A stretch of DNA of 64,000 bases from Otatea glauca (lineage: Eukaryota; Streptophyta; Magnoliopsida; Poales; Poaceae), in NCBI GenBank assembly GCA_036346275.1, contig CM070723.1:33920176-33984175 (forward strand), written 5' to 3'. A program made the position numbers and the translations under genes. Numbering within the stretch: position 1 is the stretch's first letter; each line of letters opens with the position of its first letter. The notes under the pieces are model-generated. The model was not told where the DNA came from and made no database searches. It worked only from the letters and a program-made list of their open reading frames with translations. This document shows, in pieces, positions 21,801 to 32,729 of the stretch.

Positions 21801-22425
21801 GCATGATGAAGTCTGAATTTTCAGAATTCATTGATGAAAGAGTAAAAAGGCCACAGCTTTTACAGATATAGTTGGAATTATTTCAAATTTTGCAAAAACA
21901 TATTTTGGGATATTACAGGTATTTTCGAAAAAGAATTTTCGAAAAAAATAGTTAGCACTAAAAACAGATGGAAGAATTCACTTTGTAAGCATGATTTTTT
22001 CTTAAAGACTGCAAAAGTCAAAACTTATGCAAATAAAGTCCAGGTTTTTCCAAAATTTTCGTAAATAAACTTTGGACTAGTTAGAAGCTTTCCTAAAAAA
22101 AAAATATATAAACAAATTTTCTGATGCAGGAGGTGGAACTCACAAATGCTAGAATATTACCTACGTAGGTCAAGATTAGTTTTTTGGCTACTATCAAAAT
22201 GAAATAACTTATGATCAGTTGATCTTTCTAAAATCTTTTGAATAAGAGAATTGTTACGAATGACCAACTAGTAAGTACATTTCAAATATGTCACAATTTT
22301 CCATGAGAGATTATAACCATACAACTTTACCCAAATAAAAGGCACGATAAAACATATGTCTTAAACACTAATGGCTTAAACCAATAAACGGCATGATAAA
22401 ATGAACAAACAATACAATAGTTCCT
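21801..22425. other. AT-rich 3' flank of the transposase gene
   Basis: Low-complexity AT-rich sequence between the left repeat array and the end of the transposase frame. No gene or clear repeat seen. Confidence 0.5.
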
Positions 22426-25400
22426 TTAATTACAGTATAACCCTTCTTGATGATCTACTCGCATGTAATTTCTTCCATGTGTGTTGTCGTCCCCGCTAAG
22501 ATAGGCCCCATCTGCAAATGGAGCTATTTCATCGAATTGATTGTATTCTTCTTCATCTACGACATTTTCAACACCAACGATCCGCCGCTTGCTGTAAAGG
22601 ACGATGTGCAACCTCGGATTGGCCGGATCACGCACATAGAAGACTTGATTTGCTTGCTTCACAAGTACGAATAGGTCATCTTTATAGGTGAGTCTGTTTA
22701 GATCCACAAGAGTAAAACCTCTCTTGTCGACCTGAACTCCATGTGATAGTCCCACCCACTTACATCGGAATAATGGAATTTGGTATATTCCGTAATCGAG
22801 CTCCCAAATTTCTTCGATCATCCCATAATACGAGTTCATTGCCGTTTAGGATCCTCCTTTCGAGTGATGTTCATCGGACAGAGCATCTATGCTTACACCA
22901 CTGTTTTGAACAAGACTCTTCGTGATCCCGACTTTCAAAGGTAAAAGGTGTACCCATTAATATCGTACCCCTGCCATGTTTGTACATTAAATCTAGGTCC
23001 ATCAGCCAACCATTTGATATTCTCACTAACAGAGAACTCTGCCTTTTGTTTGAACCATGTAACAAATCTATCGTTGTGTTCTCGCATGATGGAAAGCTCA
23101 TCCATATGTGGATTCTCTTCCCGTAATATCAACTTGTGCTGCTCGATGTACCCTGCAACTTCTGTGCTGTGTTGCAAGACTGTCAAATGTGCTTTGTAAT
23201 ACATATGAAACCGTAGCCTCGTTAGTTTCGACCCCACGGTTCCTTTGCCAGCAAGTCTGCCCTCGTGGCGAGATACAGGAACACCGATTGCTTGTCTTTT
23301 CCCGAGATAGTCCACACAAAACTCAATAACCTCTTCAGTCCCATAACCTTCCACAATACTACCTTCAGGCCTCGACAGATTCCTCACGTAGGACTTTAAT
23401 ATACCCATGTACCTCTCGAACAGATACATGTAACGTAAGAAAGCGGTCCACATATCTTAATCTCTCTAACAAGGTGAACAACAAGGTGGACCATGACGTC
23501 GAAGAGTGATGGTGGCAAATGCATCTCAAGCTGACATAGAGTCTGCACCACCTCACTCTGTAAGTTGTCTAGCAAGTCGGGGTCAATAACTTTGCAGGAG
23601 ATCGCATTGAAGAAGTAACAACACTTTGTGATTGGCAACCTGACATCCTCTGGCAGAATATTTCGGATTACAACTGGGAGCATTTGGGTCATCAAGACAT
23701 GGCAGTCGTGGGACTTCATGCCCAACAACTTCAAATCATCCATGGACACAAGCTTCTTAATGTTCGCGGAGTAGCCAGATGGAACTTTAATACCTTGGAG
23801 ACATTTGCAAAGGTCCTCTTTCTCCTTCTTGGACAGGGTGTAGCATGCAGCGGGGATGTAGGGACCTTTTCCATCCTCCTCTATCACTTCAAGCCTGGGC
23901 CTAATTCCCATGTAGGCCATGTCGCGACGAGCATTCACACCATCCTTTGTCTTTCCAGGAATGTTCAGCAGGATGCCAACCAAATTGTCGCAGACATTCT
24001 TCTCAACGTGCATGACATCAATACAATGCCGGACATCTAACTCCTTCCAGTACGGTTAGTCCCAAAATATTGACCTCTTCTTCTAAATGGTCCTAGAACG
24101 AACAGATTTACGGCTCTTTCCGTACTGAACATCGATATCCTCTACACGTGAATATACTTGCCTTCCACTCATAGGCTGCGGTGCCGAACGGACTTCCCTC
24201 TTCCCATCAAATTTGTCATCTATCTTACGGTATCGATGACTTCGAGGTAGAAATCTACGATGACCCATATACATAGTTTTCTTGGAATTTGGCAGCCATA
24301 GGCTCTCGGTCTCCTCTTCACAAATAGGACACGCTTTTGCTCCTTTCGTACTGTAGCCCGCCAAATTACCAAGAGCCGGGAAATCATTTATGGTGTAAAA
24401 TACCATAGCCCGTAGGGTGAAATGCTCTCTTCTGTACTCATCCCACACAATGACCCCATCATTCCACAATTTTACCAAATCCTCGATCAGTGGAGCAAGG
24501 TACACATCAATATCATTTCCCGGTTGTTTGGGTCCCGAGATTAGCAATGACATTATGATATACTTCCGCTTCATGCACAACCAAGGAGGGAGGTTGTAGA
24601 TACACAACAGAACTGGCCACATGCTGTGACGATTGCTCATGTTACCAAACGGATTCATTTCATCGGTACTCAACCCAAATCTTATGTTCCTCATTTCAGC
24701 ACCAAACTCCTCATGTTTCCAATCGATGTTTCTCCATTGAGCCGAATCAGCATGGTGTCTCAGCTTGCCATCTTCCTTTCGAGACTCATAATGCCAATGC
24801 AACAATTTTGCCTCTCTGGGATTTGCAAACAACCTGTCCAAACGGGGAATGATGAGCAAGTACCACAATACCTTGGCTAGTGCATCTTTAGTGACCTCTT
24901 CACCGTCGTTGCCCCGGCTCTTACGCTTCTTGTTATTACACTTCTCCTTTTGTTTGTACCGGGCACACCGCAAACTGAACAAACGTGCAACTCCTTATGT
25001 GCGTTACGGTACAAGATGCAATCATTCGGACATACATGTATCCTTTTTATTTCCATTCCCATGGGACATAGTAGCTTCTTCGCTTCATAAATGCTTGTTG
25101 GCAACTCGTTTCCCTCCGGAAGCACATCCGATAGAAGAACTAGAAGTGCATTGAAACTTGTATCTGTCCAACGGTGTTTTGCCTTCAGTTCGAACAATAT
25201 AAGGACCGAACCCAACTTGGTGTATTCTGCTTTGCAGCCTGTGAACAGCGGTTTGGCATCGTCTTCCATCAAGCTTTTAAACTTTTCAAACTCTCTTCCG
25301 TAGTTACCCTCCACATCCCGCAACATTTGCTCCAAATTATCCTCCTCAAACATATCAAGCTGCAACTCGTCATCCGGTTCCACCGTGTCTTTGTTGCATA

Positions 25401-25707
25401 CCAGAAGGGTATTACCTGTCTCACCGTGATAGATCCAACACGTGTAACTCCTCACGAAGTCACGTCGAATCAGGTGGTCCTCGATTTGAACTGAGTTGTT
25501 AAATCTTCTCAGATTGGTGCAATCAATGCAAGGACAATATATGAAGTTTGCACCCCTCCTCACCATGTCCTCTTCTGCAATTTTTTTAAAATCCTTAACA
25601 CCCCTCTGAAATTCCGCACTCACACGACTTTTCTGATACATCCATTCCCACGGTCCATCTGCAATTATGGTTTCGAACAATAAATTAAAGAAAAACTGGA
25701 GCGACAC
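22426..25707 (-). pseudogene. CACTA transposase (TNPD/TNP2, Transposase_21 family), broken
   Basis: Blocks on the minus strand, in order: 25658-24990 with the transposase-associated domain (YCPCIDCTNLRRF, then HVCPNDCILYRNAH); 24982-24083 with the TNP2 core (STDEMNPFG, GPKQPGNDIDVYLAPLIEDL, CPICEE); 24013-23396 with MHVEKNVCDN and a DUF4218-like region; 23453-22935 with the rest of that region (SIVEGYGTEEVIEF); 22839-22426 with a DUF4216-like domain (FYVRDPANPRLHIVL). The conserved start is probably the ATG at 25658, preceded by an AATTGCAG splice-acceptor-like sequence, but one extra base puts it out of frame. A stop near 24055 and frame changes around 24880-24980, 23400-23450 and 22840-22935 break the gene; some breaks could be introns. 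It would cut and paste CACTA elements. Confidence 0.88.
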
Positions 25708-26004
25708 CTAGCTAGCTATTTGAAATATTGAGACATCATTTTAGTTAATATTACCTTTGTAAAATAGAGAACAGGTTCCAACATATATAAAATATGTACT
25801 CCCGATCGATACCTAGATTCTTCCCTGTTTTAGAGCTTCCAATTCCCTAGATAGGAGACATACATTGCAAACATTAACAATGATATCGAATGAACTAATT
25901 ATATAGTGCAGTAGCCTGCAAATCTTTTGATTACAACGAAACAAAACAAGGGTACCAACGATGACTCCTAATCTCTAAATAGGTTAGGTCCTAATCCCAT
26001 TCAA
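25708..26004. other. Upstream region or first intron of the CACTA transposase
   Basis: AT-rich, no conserved frame. Ends with the intron-like acceptor before 25658 on the minus strand and leads into the foldback cluster. Confidence 0.5.
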
Positions 26005-26194
26005 GGATATGGTTCGGCAGTTTTGCCGCTGTACAACCTGAGAAAATTTGGCAAGATCTCCCCGCTGTTTTCCAGATACACGTCTTGACAATAGGTCAAG
26101 ACTGGGTGTGTATCCGGAGAACACCAGGGAGACGCTACCGAGATCTACTCTGGAGTTGTACAACAGCTCAGGAACTTGCCCGAACCACATATCC
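26005..26194. repeat. Long imperfect foldback inside the CACTA element
   Basis: Arms 26005-26089 and 26095-26194 pair around a 5-base loop (AATAG). Perfect blocks include GTCTTGAC/GTCAAGAC at the tip, GATACAC/GTGTATC, AGATCT on both sides, TGTACAAC/GTTGTACA and GGATATG/CATATCC at the base, with bulges between. Transcribed from either strand it would make a ~190-nt hairpin. Confidence 0.8.
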
Positions 26195-26226
26195 TCGAAT
26201 TGTCCAAAAAACGTGGACAATTCGAG
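26194..26226. repeat. Perfect 12-bp stem hairpin
   Basis: CTCGAATTGTCC (26194-26205) and GGACAATTCGAG (26215-26226) are perfect complements around a 9-base loop. Confidence 0.9.
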
Positions 26227-26286
26227 ACTGCTTGCTTATAAATATGCTATTTCAATCTGCATATTTATAAACAAGCATTCTCGAAT
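26220..26286. repeat. 28-bp arm foldback overlapping the preceding hairpin
   Basis: ATTCGAGActGCTTG... (26220-26247) pairs with 26259-26286 with three mismatches around an 11-base loop. The ATTCGAG of its left arm is also the right arm of the 26194-26226 hairpin, so the two structures compete. Confidence 0.8.
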
Positions 26287-26734
26287 GGGAGACGTAGGTT
26301 TCACAGCCTAAACTCTAACATTCTTCACATGATTGCAACACGAGAGCACTACAAATTAAGATTATTAAATACATTTTTGCTTGTCAAATAAAGAGTGCAA
26401 AATCTGATAGGATATACATAATACCAATGCAACCTAAACTTTCTTTGCAACATGTCAAAATTACATACTGCAAAAATGAAGGGGTTTGAAGGAATGCTCA
26501 TATTTCGAAGAAAACCACAAATTCTGCAAATTGAAGGGAAATCACCTCAGGTTAGGCTTCAAATTTACCATCGTAACACCCACCCTTGAGGATTTTTATT
26601 TTTCTCACCCAAGTATTGCTTCCAACCACAGAACATGAGCTATTTTTTCGAGTGGCAGTGAAGAAATGTCCTCTGGAACAACAACAGAGGAGAGTTCAGC
26701 CCGAGGGGTATAAATAACCTAGCGAGACACATCT
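26287..26734. other. CACTA 5' region between foldbacks and the right repeat array
   Basis: AT-rich, with no conserved frame on either strand. Likely promoter/leader side of the transposase gene, since that gene is read leftwards from here. Confidence 0.4.
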
Positions 26735-26780
26735 AGTCGGTTCTCACTTAAAAAGCGATAGTGATGTGATCATGCACATC
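26735..26780. repeat. Right subterminal array, unit split off by element D
   Basis: One unit (GTTCTCACTTAAAAAGCGATAGTGATG) lies left of element D; the array resumes at 32248. Confidence 0.75.
26776..26780. repeat. Target-site duplication of element D (left, ACATC)
   Basis: Identical to 32248-32252. The target is the recurring GCACATCACTATC of the CACTA array. Confidence 0.92.
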
Positions 26781-27812
26781 TGATGCGAGGTTGTGTCCCG
26801 ATCTTTCGATGAGAGCGATAACTATCGATTTGTGGAACCGACTTTGACGATCCGACTACAACGTACGACGACGATGTGCCTTAGCAATCGCTAAACCAAC
26901 TCCGGAGTGTTATTGATCTTGCCGTGGCACGATCAACCTGAACACGAGGTTCAATTCCTGCAAACAAATCAAGAACAAGCAAGAACAGTGGTAAAAGCAA
27001 TCTGAAATTGCGAATAAGAATTGAAGGACAAAATAAGTTGGGGTTCTATTGAAGGTCTTGAAAAGGTGGCTGTCCAGCACAACTTGAAGACACGAAGTTT
27101 GCACTTGGCTAAACTAATCAAACAAAACCCAAAACCCTAGATGGGGTTGCGGCTGGTTATTTATGAGATAACAAGAGGAGGTGGTCATTCAAAACCCTAG
27201 GAAACCAAATACAATTCGATTACAAGGCCCAAGGCCCACTCTGACTCGGACTGGAAAAGTGACGTGACTTGTTCTGCAGTTTCCGGACAGCTCAGAAGGA
27301 ATTTGAAGGTGAGACTGGATCCATTGAAAAGAGGGCGACGAAAGCTTTCAATCAAGTACTCATGTGCCCCGAACACCATTCTGGATCAAAAGTTATGGCC
27401 GTTTTAAGTTGGTGCTGTCTCAGGAGGCCGAATTGGATTCCAGAACGTGATGGATTTGATCTCTCTCTCTTCTTGGCCCGTGGATGATGTGTTGGAGTAG
27501 GCACAACCAAATGTGGTCATATCCGTAGTAGTGATGTCCTCATCATCCTCCTTTTCTTGAATTTGAGTCGTCCTCGACTCATGCTCAGCTTTTAGCTTGA
27601 CCTCAACAAAAAGTATTCTCATGTTCAGATCCACAAAGCTCAATATTTCTTTCCAGCATATAAAGGCATGTTGAAAGCTTGCACTCTTGGACGCTTCCTC
27701 CCCCCTGTGAAGGAAAGCCATCCTAGTAGATGTAGATGATACAGAGGATGCCGTGAAGTGTCGCCAAATTGATATAGCGTTGATCATATCCAGGACGAGC
27801 ATGGTCTCATCA
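26781..27812 (-). repeat. 3' LTR of element D
   Basis: 1032 bp. On the minus strand it starts TGATGAGACCATG at 27812. A second, internal PPT plus TGATGAGGACATC start lies at 27545-27531. Coding sequence continues into it. Confidence 0.9.
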
Positions 27813-29556
27813 TTCTCCCTTTCTTGAATTGGAGTCATCCTCGACTCCATCACATTCTCCTGCAAAATGTTAGTAGCGAGAAAGAGCAAAGCAACATGCA
27901 TATCTTTTGTGCTCAAATCAATGTCTCGTGAATCAAAATCACCCAAACATTCCCTTTCTTGAAAACTATCATATAGATTATAATCGACAATAGGGGTACT
28001 TGATATGATATTAGAATTATCAAATTGATCACATTGTTGCATAGGATGTGGAGGTCTCAGATCTGAACAAATGTATAATCTATGCACTTTGTATTCTCCT
28101 TTATCATTATGTTTGCCAACAACATAGAAAAATATTTCGTGATAACCATGGCAAATCAGAATGTACAAAAATCTTCTCCTTGAAACTATCCAGATCACAC
28201 GTAACATCAAATTCAATGTAACCTAAAGTATCTAAAGAAGACATCAATTTAAGCTCATCTTCTTCACTAGCAATTTGAATAACATGTCTATGTTCAGCAT
28301 AAGTGTTTTGTTCAAATATAAATATTTCATGTTCATTCACTAATTGTGGTGTGGATATAAGTGAAGCATTATGACACAACTCTTCTTTATCACTAGGAAT
28401 AGCAACAAAATCAGCAATGGGTTCCATTAATAGTTGCTCTACGATAGCACGATTCATGGACAGTTTTGTCTCTTCAAAATGATTTTCACCATGTATACAG
28501 TCCATACCTTTGACATTACCTTCTAAATCATTCTCCGTGGTTGTAGGTGCAACTTCAATTTCCAACTCTTCACATACGTATGGAGCAGCAAATATCTCCT
28601 CCTTTTTCACATTTTCTTCTTCATCTTTCTCCCGATGGTGCTCACTTTTCTGCAAAATGTTAGCTACAACAGAAGGTGCAACAATGGGCACCTCAAATAA
28701 AGCTAAAGGCTCTTTCAAAGATTCAGTAAGCATGTTTTCAGCTCTAAAAGCACATTCAATCAATTCGAAAGACAACTATATGTTTCATCAACAAGAACAT
28801 CCCGAATTTCATGATTAAGTCCACGTATGAACCTAAGCTCAAGAGCTTCCTCACATTCTTGTAAACCACAACGCAACAAACAATTTTGCAAATCATGAAA
28901 GTATTCTATAATAGTTTTAGAACCTTGTTTTAAGCATTGAAGTTTAGTAAGCAAATATTTAGCAACATATTCAGAACATAATCATTTCTCATAAGTCTTT
29001 TCATTGCATTCCAAGTTTTAGGTCTTTATCATGTCTAGATATATGCTTCCACCAATATATCTGATCCGACGTTAACACTTTAATCATGCACTAATCTTTT
29101 GGTTTTCGATAAGTCATAGTTTGCAAATTCTTTATCTACCGCTATCTCCCAATTAATATATGCATTAGGATCGAACTTTCCACCAAGAGGAGGCAACTCA
29201 AACTTGATTTTACCTTGTTCATCATCGTGCATGAACCCGTGGCGATGTGTGGTGGGGCGACCGATGCAGCAAGGCCCATGCTTTGGGAAGTCGGGCAGCA
29301 ATGGGAACCCACAGCAGCACGTAGTACACCATTGTTGTTGCTTAGGAGACGAGGCGGAGGACCTGGAAGTTCCATGGACAGAATGCAAGCATATCATCAA
29401 GTCTAGACAAAATAGTAGCAAGGGTAGTGTTAGCAACTCCCGAGCAGTCTCGATGGACCGGAAACGGTCTTCTTGCAGCGACATTTGTTCATTAGTGAGT
29501 TGTACATTGCCCTTCGTGCGTGGAGAATGATGCAGATGAACTCTTGTCACCGACAT
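27400..29556 (-). pseudogene. Element D gag-like ORF, frame-shifted
   Basis: The likely start is the minus-strand ATG at 29556 (MSVTRVHLHHSPRTKG). Pieces in order: 29568-29080 (N-terminal part with FELPPLGGKFDPNAYINWE), 28954-28760 (LQCLKQGSKTIIEYFHDLQN, RFIRGLNHEI), 28775-28107 and 28216-27404, the last extending into the LTR. These match the single frame of element F at the protein level. Frameshifts near 29080-28960, 28770 and 28110-28216 break it. No zinc knuckle is visible. Function by family: capsid-like protein; the middle third is of unknown function. Confidence 0.8.
27813..27826 (-). other. Polypurine tract of element D
   Basis: Minus strand CAAGAAAGGGAGAA abuts the LTR start TGATGAGACC, the LTR end fixed by the TSD. 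Confidence 0.8.
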
Positions 29557-31196
29557 GGTTAGTAGCATAAAGGGAAAGACAAAGGTTTATGTAATTCCCA
29601 ATCAACTACTAGGAAGTGGAGAAAAGTCGCTCAACTCTCAAGCCTTAACCAAAGCTCTTACAAGTTCTTACCGTGCAGAGAGTTGTCGGCCGTTGGCGGT
29701 GTCAAAAGTTCTTCAAGCTTGGATAAAGCGATTGCAAGGGACCGAACAAACGACAAGGTAAAATATGTGGAGCTTGGTAGGCTATACTTATTTCCTATGC
29801 AATCTGATAATTCTAGTTATTGTAATGACAAGTAAGGACCCAAAATAGAAATCACAAGTCCTAGTTGCCGATCTCAAAGATATAAGCGAATTTCAAGGCA
29901 ACTCACGCGCAAAGATGATGTAACTTAATGCAACCAATGGAATGAGCTAAATAAGAAAATTTTCAGACCAAAGCTCGTGTTGCATAAGTTATAGAGAGAC
30001 ACTAGCTAATTGCTTGAGAAAAGATAAAGGGCACAAGATTGCTCACTAATTAATACAATTGCACAATCTGAAAAATAATGAACACAAATTAGGGTTTCGC
30101 TCAATGTAGTGTCACGCCACTATTATGTTTTCTTTTCTTTTTTTTGGCCTTTTGGCTCTTTCTTTCTCTCTTCATTCTTTTGGTGACTTATGCCAACACT
30201 AGTATGAGCAAAGTTTTGGAATCCCTAACTTGATATCACAAGATAGTATGATATGATAATTCAAGATTATGCAATGTATCAATATGAACAGCCCTAAGCA
30301 ATATCAAATAGCTAGTCTCAATTGGGATCAAAGTATTCGCAAAGGATGAATTGGTTAACAAACGTATGTATACTGATATTTTTGGAGTTTTATGGATTAT
30401 GGATGCTACTGGACTCAACCAACTCAAAGGAACAAAACTAGAACACGAATTGAAGCAAAACACCCAAATTCAAAGTTTCTAGGGCAGCAGATTTGACGCC
30501 TAGATTACAGATTCAAAACGACCGAATTTAGAAGGTTCACTATGGAAAGAATTGAAGCTTATGTCCTCAGCTTTCAAAGGAATACAAGAACATGCAATTT
30601 GGAGCACGGGTGTGAAAGTTATGGCTCAAAACCGAACTGCACAGAATACTCCCAATTTTAGCCAAGGACCAATTCCGAATCCGAATCAAATTCGGTTTGA
30701 TGGAATCCGAATCAGAAAGGACACCCAAAAACGTTTTTGTTGAGGTCTCTTCAAGGATTCAGGAAAGCATAAACACTTCCCAAACGGAGTTCGGACGTGA
30801 GAATTATGATCAAAATACCGAACCGATTTGGATTGGAAGTACAACTTGCTTCAACAAATTTGATATCCAGATTAAACAGATTTAGCTCCAGAATTAGAGT
30901 TCATGCCCAACTAGGTTTTTGTAGAGATCGTTCCCAGGTTTTAGGAAAGTACAAAACACTAGAATCCGAGCTCAGATGCGAAAGTTATGAACAAACAAAG
31001 TACTGGACGGATTGAAAAAAAGCTACGCGAAGGAAAAACGATCAAGAACTAAAACAAGGACTCTAATGGATCAAAACCTAACAAAACTCACTAAAATACT
31101 AGATTGAATCTAAAGGTTGAATTTTTGTGGGGTAATTTTAATTTAGGACAGAAAACAAAACTAATCTACGGTATGTAATCTCTCACCGAGAAACTT
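29557..31196 (-). other. Element D 5' untranslated leader
   Basis: 1.6 kb, AT-rich, non-coding, and the mirror image of 53517-55170 in element F (same order of short motifs, for example the run of A/T near 30120-30150). Confidence 0.7.
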
Positions 31197-31210
31197 GGCG
31201 CCCGATACCA
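31197..31210 (-). other. Altered primer-binding site of element D
   Basis: Minus strand TGGTATCGGGCGCC where F has TGGTATCAGAGCGCC. The first seven bases match the Met-tRNA complement; the next positions are changed or deleted. Confidence 0.75.
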
Positions 31211-31212
31211 CC

Positions 31213-32247
31213 CGATGCGAGGTTGTGTCCCGATCTTTCGATGAGAGCGATAACTATCGATTTGTGGAACCGACTTTGACGATCCGACTACAACGCATTT
31301 ACGACGATGCGCCTTAGCAATCGCTAAACCAACTCGAGTGTTATTGATCTTGCCGTGGCACGATCAACTGAACACGAGGTTCAATTCCCGCAAACAACCA
31401 AGAACAAGCAAGAACAATGGTAAAAGCAATCTGAAATTGCGAATAAGAATTGAAGGACAAAATAAGTTGGGGTTCTATTGAAGGTCTTGACAAGGTGGCT
31501 GTCAAAGACAACTTGAAGACACGAAGTTTGCACTTGGCTAAACTAATCAAACAAAACCCAAAACCCTAGATGGGGTTGTGGCTGGTTATTTATGAGATAA
31601 CAAGAGGAGGTGGTCGTTCAAAACCCTAGGAAACCAAATACAATTCGATTACAAGGCCCAAGGCCCACTCTGACTCGGACTGGAAAAGTGATGTGACTTG
31701 TTTTGCAGTTTCCGGACAGCTCAGAAGGAATTTGAAGGTGAGACTGGATCCATTGGAAAGAGGGCGACGAAATCTTTCAATCAAGTACTCATGTGCCCCA
31801 AACACCCTTTTGGATCAAAAGTTATGGCCGTTTTAAGTTGGTACTGTCTCAGGAGGCCGAATTGGATTCCAGAACGTGATGGATTTGATCTCTCTCTCTT
31901 CTTGGCCCGTGGATGATGTGTTGGAGTAGGCACAACCAAATGTGGTCATATCCGTAGTAGTGATGTCCTCATCATCCTCCCTTTCTTGAATTTGAGTCGT
32001 CCTCGACTCATGCTCAGCTTTTAGCTTGACCTCAACAAAAAGTATTCTCATGTTCAGATCATCCTCCACAAAGCTCAATATTTCTTTCCAGCATATAAAG
32101 GCATGTTGAAAGCTTGCACTCTTGGACGCTTCCTCCCCCCTGTGAAGGAAAGCCATCCTAGTAGATGTAAATGATACAGAGGATGCCGTGAAGTGTCGCC
32201 AAATTGATATAGCGTTGATCATATCCAGGACGAGCATGGTCTCATCA
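31213..32247 (-). repeat. 5' LTR of element D
   Basis: 1035 bp. Its left terminal base is C (CGATGCGAGG) where the other copy has T, so the TG/CA end is mutated after insertion. The right end is fixed by the ACATC duplication. Confidence 0.9.
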
Positions 32248-32640
32248 ACATCACTATCAGTTTTCATGTGAGAAGCGATAGTGATCTACATACTCATCAC
32301 TATCGGTTCTCACATAAGAAGCGATAGTGATGACTACTTGCACATCACTATCGGTTCTTATGTAAGAAGCAATAGTGATGATCATGCACATCACTATCGT
32401 TTCTCACATAAGAACCGATAGTGATGACGACGTGTACATCACTATCGGTTCTTATGTTCGAAGCGATAGTGATGATAGTGATGACGAAGTGCACATCACA
32501 ATCGGTTCTTATGTGAGAAGCGATAGTGATATGCACATCACTATCGCTTCTCACATAAGAACCGATTGTGATGTGCCCAGTGCTACATCACAATCACTTC
32601 TAACCTGAGAACCGATAGTGATCGTTTTGAACACCCCTCC
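32248..32640. repeat. Right subterminal array of palindromic units in the CACTA element
   Basis: Eight units at about 46-48 bp spacing, each itself a near-perfect inverted repeat: CATCACTATCGGTTCT, 6-8 bp, AAGCGATAGTGATG. Variants replace CGGT with CGCT or CAAT with paired or unpaired changes. Presumed binding array for the element's DNA-binding protein. Confidence 0.88.
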
Positions 32641-32680
32641 AAAGTCATTTATCACAATCATTTTTTCCTAAAAACTTAAG

Positions 32681-32726
32681 AACCGACCCAGATGAAGCGA
32701 TAGTGATGTACCATTCTGTAGTAGTG
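32681..32726 (-). repeat. Right CACTA terminus
   Basis: Minus strand begins CACTACTACAGAATGG and continues into the first ATCACTATCGCTTC subterminal unit. The following TAG (32727-32729) would be the 3-bp TSD, but the left partner is not available. Confidence 0.85.
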
Positions 32727-32729
32727 TAG

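Larger units (their letters stand above)
26781..32247 (-). mobile_element. Element D: non-autonomous CRM-like LTR element inside the CACTA array
   Basis: 5467 bp, LTRs 26781-27812 and 31213-32247, flanked by the perfect 5-bp duplication ACATC (26776-26780 and 32248-32252). The internal region is only 3.4 kb and codes a gag-like product with no protease, RT, RNase H or integrase core. Same family as element F but opposite orientation and without F's 99-bp LTR duplication. It needs enzymes supplied in trans; CRM elements such as A or B are candidates because LTR ends, PBS and PPT match. Confidence 0.92.
20880..32726 (-). mobile_element. Element K: CACTA (En/Spm) DNA transposon carrying nested element D
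   Basis: The right terminus at 32726 reads, on the minus strand, CACTACTACAGAATGG, a classic CACTA inverted terminus. Subterminal repeats with CGGTT / AACCG cores lie on both sides (20885-21800 on the left, 26735-26780 and 32248-32640 on the right). A minus-strand TNPD-type transposase lies between. A CACTA left terminus was not found between 20230 and 20890, so the left end is probably deleted or interrupted. The 3 bp after the right end are TAG, the expected TSD size. Length without element D is about 6.4 kb. Confidence 0.88.

Noticed and set aside
24877..24982. Two separate transposase genes in element K because two large frames overlap
   Set aside because: Both frames encode consecutive parts of one TNPD-type protein; the overlap is a frameshift or a spliced junction.
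26005..26286. Foldback as the known CACTA-borne miR820 precursor
   Set aside because: I did not see the miR820 sequence in the arms; only the general idea of a CACTA hairpin is shared.
32248..32640. Regular palindromic repeats with spacers, superficially like a CRISPR array
   Set aside because: It is a plant CACTA subterminal array ending in a CACTA terminus; spacers are not unique and no cas genes exist.
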